From assembly GCF_000013665.1 (NCBI RefSeq), contig NC_007912.1, positions 1,908,501 through 1,972,500 on the forward strand: DNA of 64,000 nt. Reading direction: 5' to 3'. Positions 27,509 through 36,345 of the stretch are shown in pieces. The stretch's first letter is position 1; every line of letters begins with the position of its first letter. Below the pieces are notes generated by a model. It was not told the origin of the DNA, searched no databases, and saw only the letters and a program-made list of their open reading frames with translations. The DNA is from Saccharophagus degradans 2-40. GTDB taxonomy: Bacteria > Pseudomonadota > Gammaproteobacteria > Pseudomonadales > Cellvibrionaceae. Position numbers and translations under genes: made by a program.

Positions 27509-29533
27509 GTGAAAATCATACGGTTGCTTGTTTTGTGTTTGGGGGTAGTAAGTTCTGTGGTTGCGGTAGCTAGTAGCTCAGAGCCACATGATGAAGGTAA
27601 TGCATTAGAGAGTGCATTGTGGGATACGTTAACTATTCCTGTGTGCTGGGAGAATCCAGAGGCTTTTCCTGTAGAAGAGCAAGCTTGGGTAAGAAAAGCG
27701 GTTGAGCGTACTTGGGAGCAGGAGTCATTAGTCCGCTTCACCGGTTGGGGCGAGTGTGGGGCGAACGATGATGGGATACGTATTTTAGTGGATGATGTTG
27801 GGCCGCATGTTAAGCAGCTAGGCTCGCGTTTGGATGGCTATGTTAATGGCATGGTACTAAACCATACATTCCAAAATTGGGGCACCAGCTGCAGTTACCG
27901 TCGTCAATATTGTGCAGAAGTGATTGCAGTTCATGAGTTTGGTCATGCTCTAGGCTTTGCCCATGAACAAAACAGAGATGACACCGATGATATGTGCGCG
28001 GCCGAGGCGCAGGGTACTGACGGCGACATTTATGTCGGCGCCTGGGACTTGGATTCGGTTTTAAACTATTGCAACCCTGAGTGGAATGGCGCGGGCAATC
28101 TAAGCGATACCGATATAGAGATGGTTCAGCTGTTTTACGGTCAGCCCATTGAAACGTCTGGTAACGAGCCTGTAGCTATTTGTAGTGTTAGCGCCAGTTC
28201 AAGCGATGGCAATATTGCAGAAAATACGCTAGACGGCGATTACGCTACGCGTTGGTCTGCAAACGGCGACGGCGAGTGGATACAATTTAATTTGTGTGAA
28301 AGCCAAGTCGCGGATCGTGTCGAGTTAGCTTGGTATAAGGGAGATACTCGCTCAAGTACCTTCTCTATTGAGTATATAACTACCGATGGTTACGTTTGGT
28401 ATACCACGCCTGTTCGTCGATATTCTTCCGGTGCTTCGCTAGGCTTGGAATCTGCGTCATTTACTGCAGCTGAAATTCAGTCCTTGCGTATTACTGGCTA
28501 CGGCAACTCGTCTAACACTTGGAATAGTATTACCGAAGCGGTAATTTATACTCCAAGCGCTGGGCTAGATTACCCTAACTTAGTTGCACCTACAGATGTG
28601 GCGGCTACGGTAACAGGGCAATCGCAAATTACTATTTCATGGGCAGATACTAATAGCGAAGAAGAAAGCTATTTTGTTGAGGCGCGTATTGGTGGCAACG
28701 ATTTTTTCGCTATAGGTCTTACTGAGGCGAACGCAACATCTTATACGCATACCGACCTTATTGCTGAAGGCCTTTACGAGTATCGTGTTACTGCCGTAAG
28801 CGGCATTATTCGCTCAAACTTTGCAGCTGCAAGTGTATATTTTCAACCTGCAGGCGGCTCGCAGGCTAATCTTGTGCGCCCAGAAAACTTCACTGTAACA
28901 GCTAATGCGCAAGGGCAAATAGCACTAAGTTGGGTGGATGTAAGTGAAGGCGAAGAGGGTTATACCTTAGAGTATAAGCTTAGTAGTGAAGCTGAATTTA
29001 CTGTAATTGAGCTAGCTGCGAATGCCGATTCTGCAATTGTTAGCGATTTGGCTGCGGGTAGTTACTATTTTCGTGTAAGCAGTTATTTCGGCAACAATGC
29101 TTCTGAATACAGCGAGCTTTTGGTTACTGTGTTTGCATCAGAAGCGACTATTGTGCCGGTTGATGTTTATGCATCTAGTGATGATGGCAATGTGGCAAGC
29201 AATGTTTTTGATAATGATTACTCTACGCGATGGTCGGCTTTTGGTGTAGGTGAGAATTTAACCATTGCGCTGGGGGATAATTATCTCGTTACCGATATGC
29301 GCATAGCGTGGTACAAAGGTGATCAACGTCAAACCCGCTTTCAGGTAGAGGTGAGTGATGATAACCAAACCTGGGTGCAAGTGTTTGATGGGATTAACTC
29401 GGGTGAGTCGTTAAGTTTAGAGACGACGTTTGGCGGTGATTATCGCGCAAGCTATATTCGAATTATCGGTTTGGGTAATGAGTTTAATAACTGGAACAGT
29501 ATTACTGAGGTAAGCATTAAAGGGCACCTCTAG
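27509..29533 (+). CDS. Secreted metzincin-like zinc protease with two F5/8C domains and two fibronectin III domains
   Basis: 674 residues, GTG start with GCGGAG upstream, and a signal peptide of about 22 residues. The protease domain (30-205) has the metzincin zinc site HEFGHALGFAHE (142-153). Where metzincins have a Met-turn (S-V-M-x-Y), this protein has SVLNYCN (183-189), with Leu for Met. Then come an F5/8C (discoidin, CBM32-like) domain at about 220-345, two FN3 domains at about 350-545, and a second F5/8C domain at about 550-674. The F5/8C domains closely resemble those of the PL7 lyase at 32837, suggesting binding to the same target. Secreted and probably retained on a glycan or cell surface. 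Confidence 0.88.
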   Translation: MKIIRLLVLCLGVVSSVVAVASSSEPHDEGNALESALWDTLTIPVCWENPEAFPVEEQAWVRKAVERTWEQESLVRFTGWGECGANDDGIRILVDDVGPHVKQLGSRLDGYVNGMVLNHTFQNWGTSCSYRRQYCAEVIAVHEFGHALGFAHEQNRDDTDDMCAAEAQGTDGDIYVGAWDLDSVLNYCNPEWNGAGNLSDTDIEMVQLFYGQPIETSGNEPVAICSVSASSSDGNIAENTLDGDYATRWSANGDGEWIQFNLCESQVADRVELAWYKGDTRSSTFSIEYITTDGYVWYTTPVRRYSSGASLGLESASFTAAEIQSLRITGYGNSSNTWNSITEAVIYTPSAGLDYPNLVAPTDVAATVTGQSQITISWADTNSEEESYFVEARIGGNDFFAIGLTEANATSYTHTDLIAEGLYEYRVTAVSGIIRSNFAAASVYFQPAGGSQANLVRPENFTVTANAQGQIALSWVDVSEGEEGYTLEYKLSSEAEFTVIELAANADSAIVSDLAAGSYYFRVSSYFGNNASEYSELLVTVFASEATIVPVDVYASSDDGNVASNVFDNDYSTRWSAFGVGENLTIALGDNYLVTDMRIAWYKGDQRQTRFQVEVSDDNQTWVQVFDGINSGESLSLETTFGGDYRASYIRIIGLGNEFNNWNSITEVSIKGHL

Positions 29534-29575
29534 ATTAGTTATTAATTAGTTATTGATTGGGTATAAGTTACGCAG

Positions 29576-29606
29576 AAAGGGCGGCCTTACAGGGGCGCTC
29601 TTTTTT
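29576..29606 (+). terminator. Terminator after the protease gene
   Basis: Eight-bp stem AAAGGGCG/CGCTCTTT with one G-U pair, 12-base loop, and a T-run at 29601-29606. It also lies at the end of the convergent gene. Confidence 0.75.
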
Positions 29607-29618
29607 GTGATTACTTCT

Positions 29619-30563
29619 CTATAAATACGATAGGTCTAGCAGGGGGGTGAGCACATCTAGCCAAAGTGATTTATTATTTAGTGGTGTAGCTTCGGGTAAA
29701 TAGGGGTTGGGTAGGCTAAATAATTTTCTGTTTTCTAGCTTCGCTTTGTTTAGCGCTTCTTTAACTAATTCATCGTTAAAAAAATAGTTGTCGAAGCTTC
29801 CATCGGCAATCGCTTGATTTAGCCCAGCTTCTATTATTGCCGCCAATTCGGGCTGGTGAGGCGAAACAAAAAGATAGGCTGGCATGGGGTAGGCAATAAC
29901 CAAGCTTTGCTCTATGGCGAGCGTATCGCCATTTAATTCTCGTAACTCGCCCCAAGGTTCCATTACGCCACGCGGTAGCATATCGAACCGTTTTGCTTCA
30001 AGCATGTTATATAGCTTGTGAATATCGCTTGCGGTAATAACGGAAAAACCAGCGTCTTTTAGTATAAGAGTGTCAGACCAGTCAGAGCCCTGGCCAACGG
30101 TAAAGCGCTTTAAATCATCTAAGTTATTAACATGTAAAAAGTGGGGTTGATCCTGTTTGCGTATTACGGCTAGGCGAACGCCAAGCAACCCTTTGTATAT
30201 AGGTATCCTAATGGGGATAAGGTTGACTTCTAATTCAGGCTTTGTGGCGGCCCATAGTAGTGATGATTTGTCCTGTTCTACCAACTGCGCTTCACGTTTT
30301 TGGCTGCAGGTTAGGTAATCTTTAGAAAGGCTGTAGGTGGCATCGCTATAGCTAAACGCGAGTTTTACTAAGCCTTCTGTATATTCGTTGCCCCTTACTT
30401 TTCCGCTACCGCAACTTTTGTGAATATTAAAGTGCAGGCAAGCTTGGGGCGCTGCGTGGGCGGCTGCGGGTTGTAAGCCGCAGGCTAGCGCCGTAATGGC
30501 AGTAATGACGAGTTTGGCCGCCTTGAATACGTTGGCGTTATGCGAACCAAGTCTATTCAGCAA
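29619..30563 (-). CDS. Periplasmic substrate-binding protein, family 3-like
   Basis: 314 residues, TTG start with AGGAA 9-13 bases upstream. A signal peptide (ALACGLQPAAAHAAPQ) leads into an extracellular solute-binding family 3-like fold with the two-lobe pattern: an LVKLAFSYSDATYSL strand, GVRLAVIRKQDQ, a VGQGSDWSDTLIL hinge and AYLFVSPHQPELAAIIEAGLNQA near the end. No ABC permease is adjacent, so it may serve as a stand-alone sensor or binding component, as many marine relatives do. Ligand unknown. Confidence 0.75.
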   Translation of the reverse strand: MLNRLGSHNANVFKAAKLVITAITALACGLQPAAAHAAPQACLHFNIHKSCGSGKVRGNEYTEGLVKLAFSYSDATYSLSKDYLTCSQKREAQLVEQDKSSLLWAATKPELEVNLIPIRIPIYKGLLGVRLAVIRKQDQPHFLHVNNLDDLKRFTVGQGSDWSDTLILKDAGFSVITASDIHKLYNMLEAKRFDMLPRGVMEPWGELRELNGDTLAIEQSLVIAYPMPAYLFVSPHQPELAAIIEAGLNQAIADGSFDNYFFNDELVKEALNKAKLENRKLFSLPNPYLPEATPLNNKSLWLDVLTPLLDLSYL

Positions 30564-30761
30564 GTGTTTATATTCCTACGTTAGGTATTTAATTTTTCTT
30601 GGTGTTGAATCGGTATTGTTTGTTACCGATTAAGCGACGGCTGGGTATTAGCGTTCCTTGTTAAGTGTAGCAGGCAAATAAGGGAGTATGCGCCTGTGCG
30701 GTGTATGTTAAATTACCTAATTGAATGCCAAACTCAATTATTATGAGAGCTATGAACCCAT

Positions 30762-31574
30762 ATGCAAAAACTTAAGTATGCTGCAAAGCTTGCTACTGCC
30801 GAAAATACGGCACTACCCTTTGCTGTTTATACGTCGCTCAAAGAGCAAACGATATTAAATGTGCCAATTGTTAAGCCCTTACTTGTTTTCGTGTTAGATG
30901 GTTGTAAAAAGCTGGGTGCTAACGGAGATGTGCGATGTGTAAATGGTCGTTTTGTTTTTTTATCTAACGGTACTAAAATTGATATGCGGAATATTGCTGA
31001 AAGTGATGAATATTTTGCGCTGCTAATAGAATTTGACTATACAGATTTCAATTGCCTTCATCAAAAGGCTGTAAATATTAATGCTGCGCCATACTTTTTG
31101 GGGGAGATAACCCCTCTTTTAGAGGGCACGCTACAGCAATTTATAGAGTGGGCAGCAATTGCACCAGCTGAACTTTGGCATATTCGCAGGCAGGAGCTTT
31201 TGCAAACGCTGTTTCATTTAGGGTATACGCAAGTGTGCTCTATTGCCGGGGCTCCAAGCCTTAGCGCTAAAGTTCACGCCATTATAAGTACAGATTTAAC
31301 CTACGATTGGACAATGGATGTTATTACCCAAAAGCTCGCGATGAGCGAGTCCACTATTCGCCGCAAGCTTACTGCTGAAGGCACAAGTTTGCAGGCTGTT
31401 AAAGATAGTGCCCGGCTAAGTTTTGGGTTGCATCAGGTTCAGTCTACTTTTCAACCCATTAACCATATTGCAGAGCAGTGCGGTTACTTATCTCAATCTA
31501 GGTTTACCAATAAGTTTAAGCAGTTGTTTGGTGTTACACCTACGGCGTTAAGAAAAACACGCTTGAGCGATTAG
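30762..31574 (+). CDS. AraC-family transcriptional regulator
   Basis: 270 residues. The N-terminal part (1-160) resembles the beta-rich ligand domain of AraC proteins. The C-terminal 100 residues carry both helix-turn-helix units: MDVITQKLAMSESTIRRKL, then IAEQCGYLSQSRFTNKFKQLFGVTPTALRK, the standard AraC signature. It is immediately upstream of a PEBP-family gene (87 bases to that ATG) and inside the algal-polysaccharide region, so nearby genes are candidate targets. Its ligand is unknown. Confidence 0.9.
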   Translation: MQKLKYAAKLATAENTALPFAVYTSLKEQTILNVPIVKPLLVFVLDGCKKLGANGDVRCVNGRFVFLSNGTKIDMRNIAESDEYFALLIEFDYTDFNCLHQKAVNINAAPYFLGEITPLLEGTLQQFIEWAAIAPAELWHIRRQELLQTLFHLGYTQVCSIAGAPSLSAKVHAIISTDLTYDWTMDVITQKLAMSESTIRRKLTAEGTSLQAVKDSARLSFGLHQVQSTFQPINHIAEQCGYLSQSRFTNKFKQLFGVTPTALRKTRLSD

Positions 31575-31661
31575 GGCGAAAGTTTGAATGTTTTGCCTGT
31601 AAATAAAAGGGTAAACCTTAATTACAATAACCCCACTTTCTACAACAATAGTGAGGTTACT

Positions 31662-32234
31662 ATGAAAAAATCATTCATTCGGGCTTTCGCCAATACCGCA
31701 ATAACGGCTGTAGCTTTTAGCGTGAGCTGCGCGGTGTATGCTGGCTCACTTGTGCTTACTAGTAGTGATATAGGCGATGGTAAGCATATGGCCAAAACGC
31801 AGGAGTATACGGGGTTTGGTTGTGCTGGTGGCAACTTGTCCCCCCAGCTTAGCTGGCGTGGTGCGCCAGAGGGCACAAAAGCATTTGCATTACTGGTGCA
31901 CGACCCCGATGCGCCTACAGGCAGTGGGTGGTGGCACTGGCAGGTGGTTAACATTCCCGCCGGTACCACGTCGCTACCCGCTGGCGCGGGGGCGGTGAAT
32001 AGTAAGTTGTTGCCAAAAGGTGCTTCCCAAAACACTAACGATTATGGTGAGAAAGCCTTTGGCGGTGCTTGCCCACCGGTTGGCCACGGCGTGCATCGCT
32101 ATAGATTTACTTTGCATGCTTTGTCCAAACCACTAGAGCTACCTGAAAATGCTTCAGCCGCTTTAACTGGGTATATGGTTAAAGCGCACACTATAGAGGA
32201 AGCAACAATAGAGGCCTTGTACAAACGCGACTAA
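31662..32234 (+). CDS. YbhB/YbcL-family (PEBP-like) exported protein
   Basis: 190 residues from the ATG at 31662, which has a GTGAGG ribosome-binding site and begins a signal peptide (cleavage near VYAG); the frame is open to 31584. The phosphatidylethanolamine-binding-protein fold is identified by NLSPQLSWRGAPEGTKAFALL, HDPDAPTGSGWWHWQVVNIP and the GHGVHRYRFTLHAL loop. Bacterial members are mostly periplasmic with unclear function. Probably co-transcribed with the AraC gene. Confidence 0.9.
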   Translation: MKKSFIRAFANTAITAVAFSVSCAVYAGSLVLTSSDIGDGKHMAKTQEYTGFGCAGGNLSPQLSWRGAPEGTKAFALLVHDPDAPTGSGWWHWQVVNIPAGTTSLPAGAGAVNSKLLPKGASQNTNDYGEKAFGGACPPVGHGVHRYRFTLHALSKPLELPENASAALTGYMVKAHTIEEATIEALYKRD

Positions 32235-32836
32235 CTTTTTTACGTGACAGCTGTGTTGGAGTGGTTGTCACGTAATTCCCGCTTTTATCGTCCCTTTTTA
32301 TTTCTTTCTTATCCATTCGCGACCACCTCAAACATGGGCAGCTTTTGAATTGGTTGTGCATACGGTGAAAATTGGTTAACAATTTAAATAAAATATTTTT
32401 TTGGTAATAACATAATGTTGTTTTCTGCGTCGTACTCCTTTACCAATTTGTATTTAATTTGGTATATGCATTTTTAAAATATTCCTATTCATTTTTAATC
32501 AGTAATCAATATAGGCTTGGATATTATAATTCTTAAATTATTTAATCGTTAAGCTACTATTCATCACAAGACCAACAAAAAATAAAAGGAGGTGATGATA
32601 GTAAGAGCGCTGGTTTACATTTGATAAAAATAATAACAACAACCAATAAATTTATATTGGAATTTTTTGTAGCCAAGTTAGATCAAGTCCTTTTCTAATT
32701 AGTAGAATATTTTACAAACATTTTTCTTCTTGTTTTAAGAGGGTGGGGTCTTATTGTCTGCAGATTTCTTAGAAATGGATTTATGTACTAACAAAAAACA
32801 ATGCATCTAACCAGAAAAGATTTTAAGGAAATAATA
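32235..32836. other. AT-rich leader region before the alginate lyase
   Basis: About 600 very AT-rich bases with no supported gene. A 9-bp inverted repeat TACGTGACA/TGTCACGTA (32241-32249, 32266-32274) follows the PEBP stop. TTGGTA-type words recur at 32401 and near 32456. It should contain the lyase promoter. Confidence 0.5.
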
Positions 32837-35458
32837 ATGAGAAACAAGAAAATACCCAGGTTACCCAGTGTATTTATGGCTGTTTTTACGCTGTTTTTTG
32901 CGTTTTCAGCTTATGCAATAGAACCGATTGCACTTAGTGCGAGCGGTGATGATGGCAACGGCCCAAATAATACGTTAGATAATAATTTAGGCACGCGTTG
33001 GTCGGCGAACGGCAATGGCGTATGGATTGAATATGACTTCGGAGCAGAAGTTACAATGGGAGCGGTTGAGATAGCCTTCTATAAGGGCGATCAACGCAGT
33101 GCCACATTTGAAGTGCAAAGCTCGCTAGATGGAGCAAGTTGGGATGTTAATTTAAACACATTCTCAAGCGGTTCAACTTTGGCTATGGAACCCTATACGC
33201 TAAATGTTCAGGCGAGATACTTCCGAATAGTTGGTTATGGAAATACAAGTAATACTTGGACGAGCATTACTGAAGTGAACTTCGTGGAAGGGGATGGCCC
33301 AATTCCACCCGAGCCCCCTGTAGAAGGGCAGCTAGATGTACATTCTGTGGTTGCAAGTAGTGATGACGGGAATGTAGCGAGTAACACTCTAGATGGCTCG
33401 CTAAGTACGCGCTGGTCGGCGAATGGGAATGGTCAAACCATTACTTACAATTTGGGCAGTATGCAATTGGTAAAAAGTGTGAGCATGGCTTTTTATAAAG
33501 GCGATCAGCGAAGCGCTACTTTCGATATTCAAGTAAGCCCAGATGGATCTAATTTTTCCACTGTGTTTAGCGGGGAAAGCTCGGGTAACACGCTTGCGTT
33601 GGAAGAGTTTGATATACCCAATATGCCTGCACAATTTGTACGTATTGTAGGGTACGGTAACAGCGCTAACTCTTGGAACAGCATTACAGAAGTAGAAATA
33701 TATGGCGGTGGTGATATTAGCAATGTGCCTCCTGTTGCCAGCTTTGATATTGATGACGAAGTTTCGATTGATGTGGCGTTAGTTTTCGACGGTTCGAATT
33801 CCTTTGACCCCGATGGCGGCAGCTTAGCTTCATACAGTTGGGATTTTGGCGATGGCAGCGATGCAACCGGGGCAGTGGTTAACCACACATACAGCGCTGG
33901 CGGTAGCTATATTGTTAGCTTAACTGTAACTGACGATGAAGGGGATAGCGCAACGGCTACCCATGCCATTACTGTTGACGACAATAAAGAACCGCCTGTT
34001 GTGGTGATTGGCGCACCCGCAAGTACCGCGCCGAATGTTGTGCTAAATATTGATGGTAGTGCTTCGTTTGACCCTGATGGCGGTAACCTTGCAAGCTACT
34101 TATGGGATTTTGGCGATGGCACGTCCAGCTCGGACGTAGCGCCGCAAAAATCGTATAGCTCAGATGGTGTGTTTGAATTGTCTTTAACTGTAGTCGATGA
34201 TGAAGGTGAATCTACAACGGCAACTCAAACTATTCGAGTGAGTTCGGTTAACCCAGACTTTGAATTGTGGCCACTAGTGAATGCGAGCTTTGAGCTTAGC
34301 ACTTCAGAAGGTGGTTGGTTAGAGGTCGACCCTGCAAACGTTGTATCCATGAATGGTACTTCTAATCCACAGCCACCTGAAGGCGGTAGGTTATTAGTTA
34401 TCGACGGCGATGGCGGTATTATCAAGCAGGCGATTTATAAGCCTATTGCCGGCCACGTATACGAAATTACAGCTTATGTGTATGGCCACGGTACCATCGG
34501 CATACAAGATTTAGGCTCCGATAACGTATACGAAACCAGTACGGCGCACGGCAACAGCTGGCAACAAATTTCTGTAACCTATGTGTCTACGGGGTCACCG
34601 GCAATGCTTTACGCCAAGTATGGCCCAGGCTCTGGCGATTCTTATTTTGATGTTTTCGACGCGAAAGATATTTCAACCGCCGAAGATTTGAGTAAGCAAC
34701 CTCCTGCACCAATAATGCGTTATGCCTCACAAGTTATCGATCTTTCTTGGTGGAAAATTACATTGCCAATTAACAATGCAATGGAAATTTACACCCCAGA
34801 ACTTTTAACTTACGAAATAGACCCTTGGTTTAAATTAGTTGAGGATGAGGACGGGTATGCAGTGCAATTCCGTGCGAATCATGGTGGCTCTACAACAGGT
34901 GGTTCATCCAACCCGCGCAGTGAATTGCGTGAATTAACCCAAAATTATCATTACCGTAATTCAAAAAGTGCAGCAGCTTGGAGTAATACAAGCGGTACGC
35001 ATGAGATGTGGATTAAGCAAAAAGTTACCCACTTAACTTACGTAAAACCACATGTAGTTGTTGGGCAAATTCACGATAGTGGCGACGATGTTACCGTGTT
35101 CCGAGTAGAAGGGCACCTAGGGCAAGGCGGTGACTGGGATAACAATGGCACTGTTGGGGTAATGGATACCCACGCAAACATATGGATTACAAACGGCAAC
35201 GATCGCCATGGTTACCTTGTGGATGATAATTACGAGCTAGGTACAGTGTTTACCGTTAAGTTTATAGCGCGAGATGGCAAGGTGGAATATGAGTACAACG
35301 GCCGTAAACTCGATTATGTGCACGAGGAAAGCTTCTCTGGCGCATACTTCAAGCTAGGCAACTACACGCAATCTCATAACGGTACAGCACCCGGCGAAAC
35401 GGATGACGCCTATGCAGAAACCTATGTTTACGACTATTACATAAAGCACACCGAGTAA
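32837..35458 (+). CDS. Modular PL7 alginate lyase with two F5/8C and two PKD domains
   Basis: 873 residues from the ATG at 32837 (AAGGA upstream; the frame is open to 32801). A signal peptide ends near AYA-IE. Order: F5/8C (CBM32-like) at about 28-150, Pro/Glu linker, a second F5/8C at about 168-290, PKD at about 296-383, PKD at about 384-466, a carbohydrate-binding-like beta domain at about 470-618, and a C-terminal PL7 catalytic domain at about 626-873. The catalytic domain has the PL7 motifs RSELRE (694-699), QIH (744-746, catalytic His746) and YFKLGNYTQ (837-845, catalytic Tyr843). It cleaves alginate by beta-elimination. Secreted; specificity (M or G blocks) cannot be read from the sequence alone. 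Confidence 0.94.
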   Translation: MRNKKIPRLPSVFMAVFTLFFAFSAYAIEPIALSASGDDGNGPNNTLDNNLGTRWSANGNGVWIEYDFGAEVTMGAVEIAFYKGDQRSATFEVQSSLDGASWDVNLNTFSSGSTLAMEPYTLNVQARYFRIVGYGNTSNTWTSITEVNFVEGDGPIPPEPPVEGQLDVHSVVASSDDGNVASNTLDGSLSTRWSANGNGQTITYNLGSMQLVKSVSMAFYKGDQRSATFDIQVSPDGSNFSTVFSGESSGNTLALEEFDIPNMPAQFVRIVGYGNSANSWNSITEVEIYGGGDISNVPPVASFDIDDEVSIDVALVFDGSNSFDPDGGSLASYSWDFGDGSDATGAVVNHTYSAGGSYIVSLTVTDDEGDSATATHAITVDDNKEPPVVVIGAPASTAPNVVLNIDGSASFDPDGGNLASYLWDFGDGTSSSDVAPQKSYSSDGVFELSLTVVDDEGESTTATQTIRVSSVNPDFELWPLVNASFELSTSEGGWLEVDPANVVSMNGTSNPQPPEGGRLLVIDGDGGIIKQAIYKPIAGHVYEITAYVYGHGTIGIQDLGSDNVYETSTAHGNSWQQISVTYVSTGSPAMLYAKYGPGSGDSYFDVFDAKDISTAEDLSKQPPAPIMRYASQVIDLSWWKITLPINNAMEIYTPELLTYEIDPWFKLVEDEDGYAVQFRANHGGSTTGGSSNPRSELRELTQNYHYRNSKSAAAWSNTSGTHEMWIKQKVTHLTYVKPHVVVGQIHDSGDDVTVFRVEGHLGQGGDWDNNGTVGVMDTHANIWITNGNDRHGYLVDDNYELGTVFTVKFIARDGKVEYEYNGRKLDYVHEESFSGAYFKLGNYTQSHNGTAPGETDDAYAETYVYDYYIKHTE

Positions 35459-35464
35459 TGCTTT

Positions 35465-35495
35465 AGGGGCGCTCTTCGGGGCGCTCCTCCTTTTT
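35465..35495 (+). terminator. Terminator of the alginate lyase gene with UUCG tetraloop
   Basis: Ten-bp stem with two G-U pairs (35465-35474 with 35479-35488) closed by a C(TTCG)G tetraloop, followed by CC and five T. Six bases after the stop codon. Confidence 0.85.
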
Positions 35496-36272
35496 GTCCT
35501 GCTATGCAACCCCGCTTTCTTCCTACCTGTCTGCTCAGCTTGTGCTAGGCGTTAAATTACCGTGTTGGTAAAACGGTTTTTCTTTGCATGCTTTGCTTGT
35601 GTGGTTAATACCCGCTATTGGCGCTCCCTTACGGCACGGTAAAAGTGACTGAATAAAGTAAGTACTGATGGCGTTAGTTGGTCTAGCCGTTGGCTTTTCA
35701 AGCGCCGAGAAGCTATTTGGTGGCTCTTTCTAAATTTGGGCTGGCACTGCTTAGCTGGCGTTATTGCTTTATTTTCGAACCCTAGTGGGGGCGGGGCTAC
35801 TTATTTGTTTTTTAACAAAAAAATTGCCACTACAAACCAGTGGTATTACAGATTGGTTGTTGTTAATTGGTTAACCAACACTGTTTCCATTTGGTCTTTT
35901 TAACTAGATGGGGGCATTTTAAGCTAGCTTGGCGCGTTAATTATTAATCGGGTGCCTCTGAGTGGTAATACCATTTGGTTGAATTTTATGTCATAAGGCT
36001 GGCGTAAATCATTTACTTAATGTGTGTGACCACTAGTGGCACAAACTAAAGGCTTGGCTAGTTATAAATATAATAAAGCTCGGTAAGCTCGATTTTTCTA
36101 CGTTCTGAAAGGTATTTCTCGCCTCTTTTGGCGCTAAAAACATCCTAAGCATTTATTTAATCCCGTAATTTTCACAGGGTGTGTTTTTTGTGTGAAATAG
36201 GTTTAACCCGCTACGGCTGGGATGGGGCAGACATTTAGCAAACAAATAAGTTTCATTGGTAAAAATAATCGG
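35496..36272. promoter_or_regulatory. Palindrome-rich regulatory region before the TonB-dependent receptor
   Basis: No gene seen. Inverted repeats: CCACT/AGTGG at 35827-35843; TTGGTTAACCAA at 35867-35878; TGGTAATACCA at 35964-35974; GTAAATCATTTAC at 36004-36016; CCACTAGTGG at 36030-36039. TGGTAATACCA fits the TGGT-N3-ACCA pattern of FadR-subfamily GntR operators. Confidence 0.5.
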
Positions 36273-36301
36273 TTGACAATTAGGTTTATATTCGTTGTAC
36301 T
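36273..36301 (+). promoter_or_regulatory. Sigma-70 promoter of the TonB-dependent receptor
   Basis: TTGACA (36273-36278), 17-base spacer, TGTACT (36296-36301). A start about seven bases further would give a leader of roughly 38 bases to the ATG. Confidence 0.65.
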
Positions 36302-36345
36302 TCTGCCCATAATAAAACTAACTCTTAATGAGGGGGATCTACATA

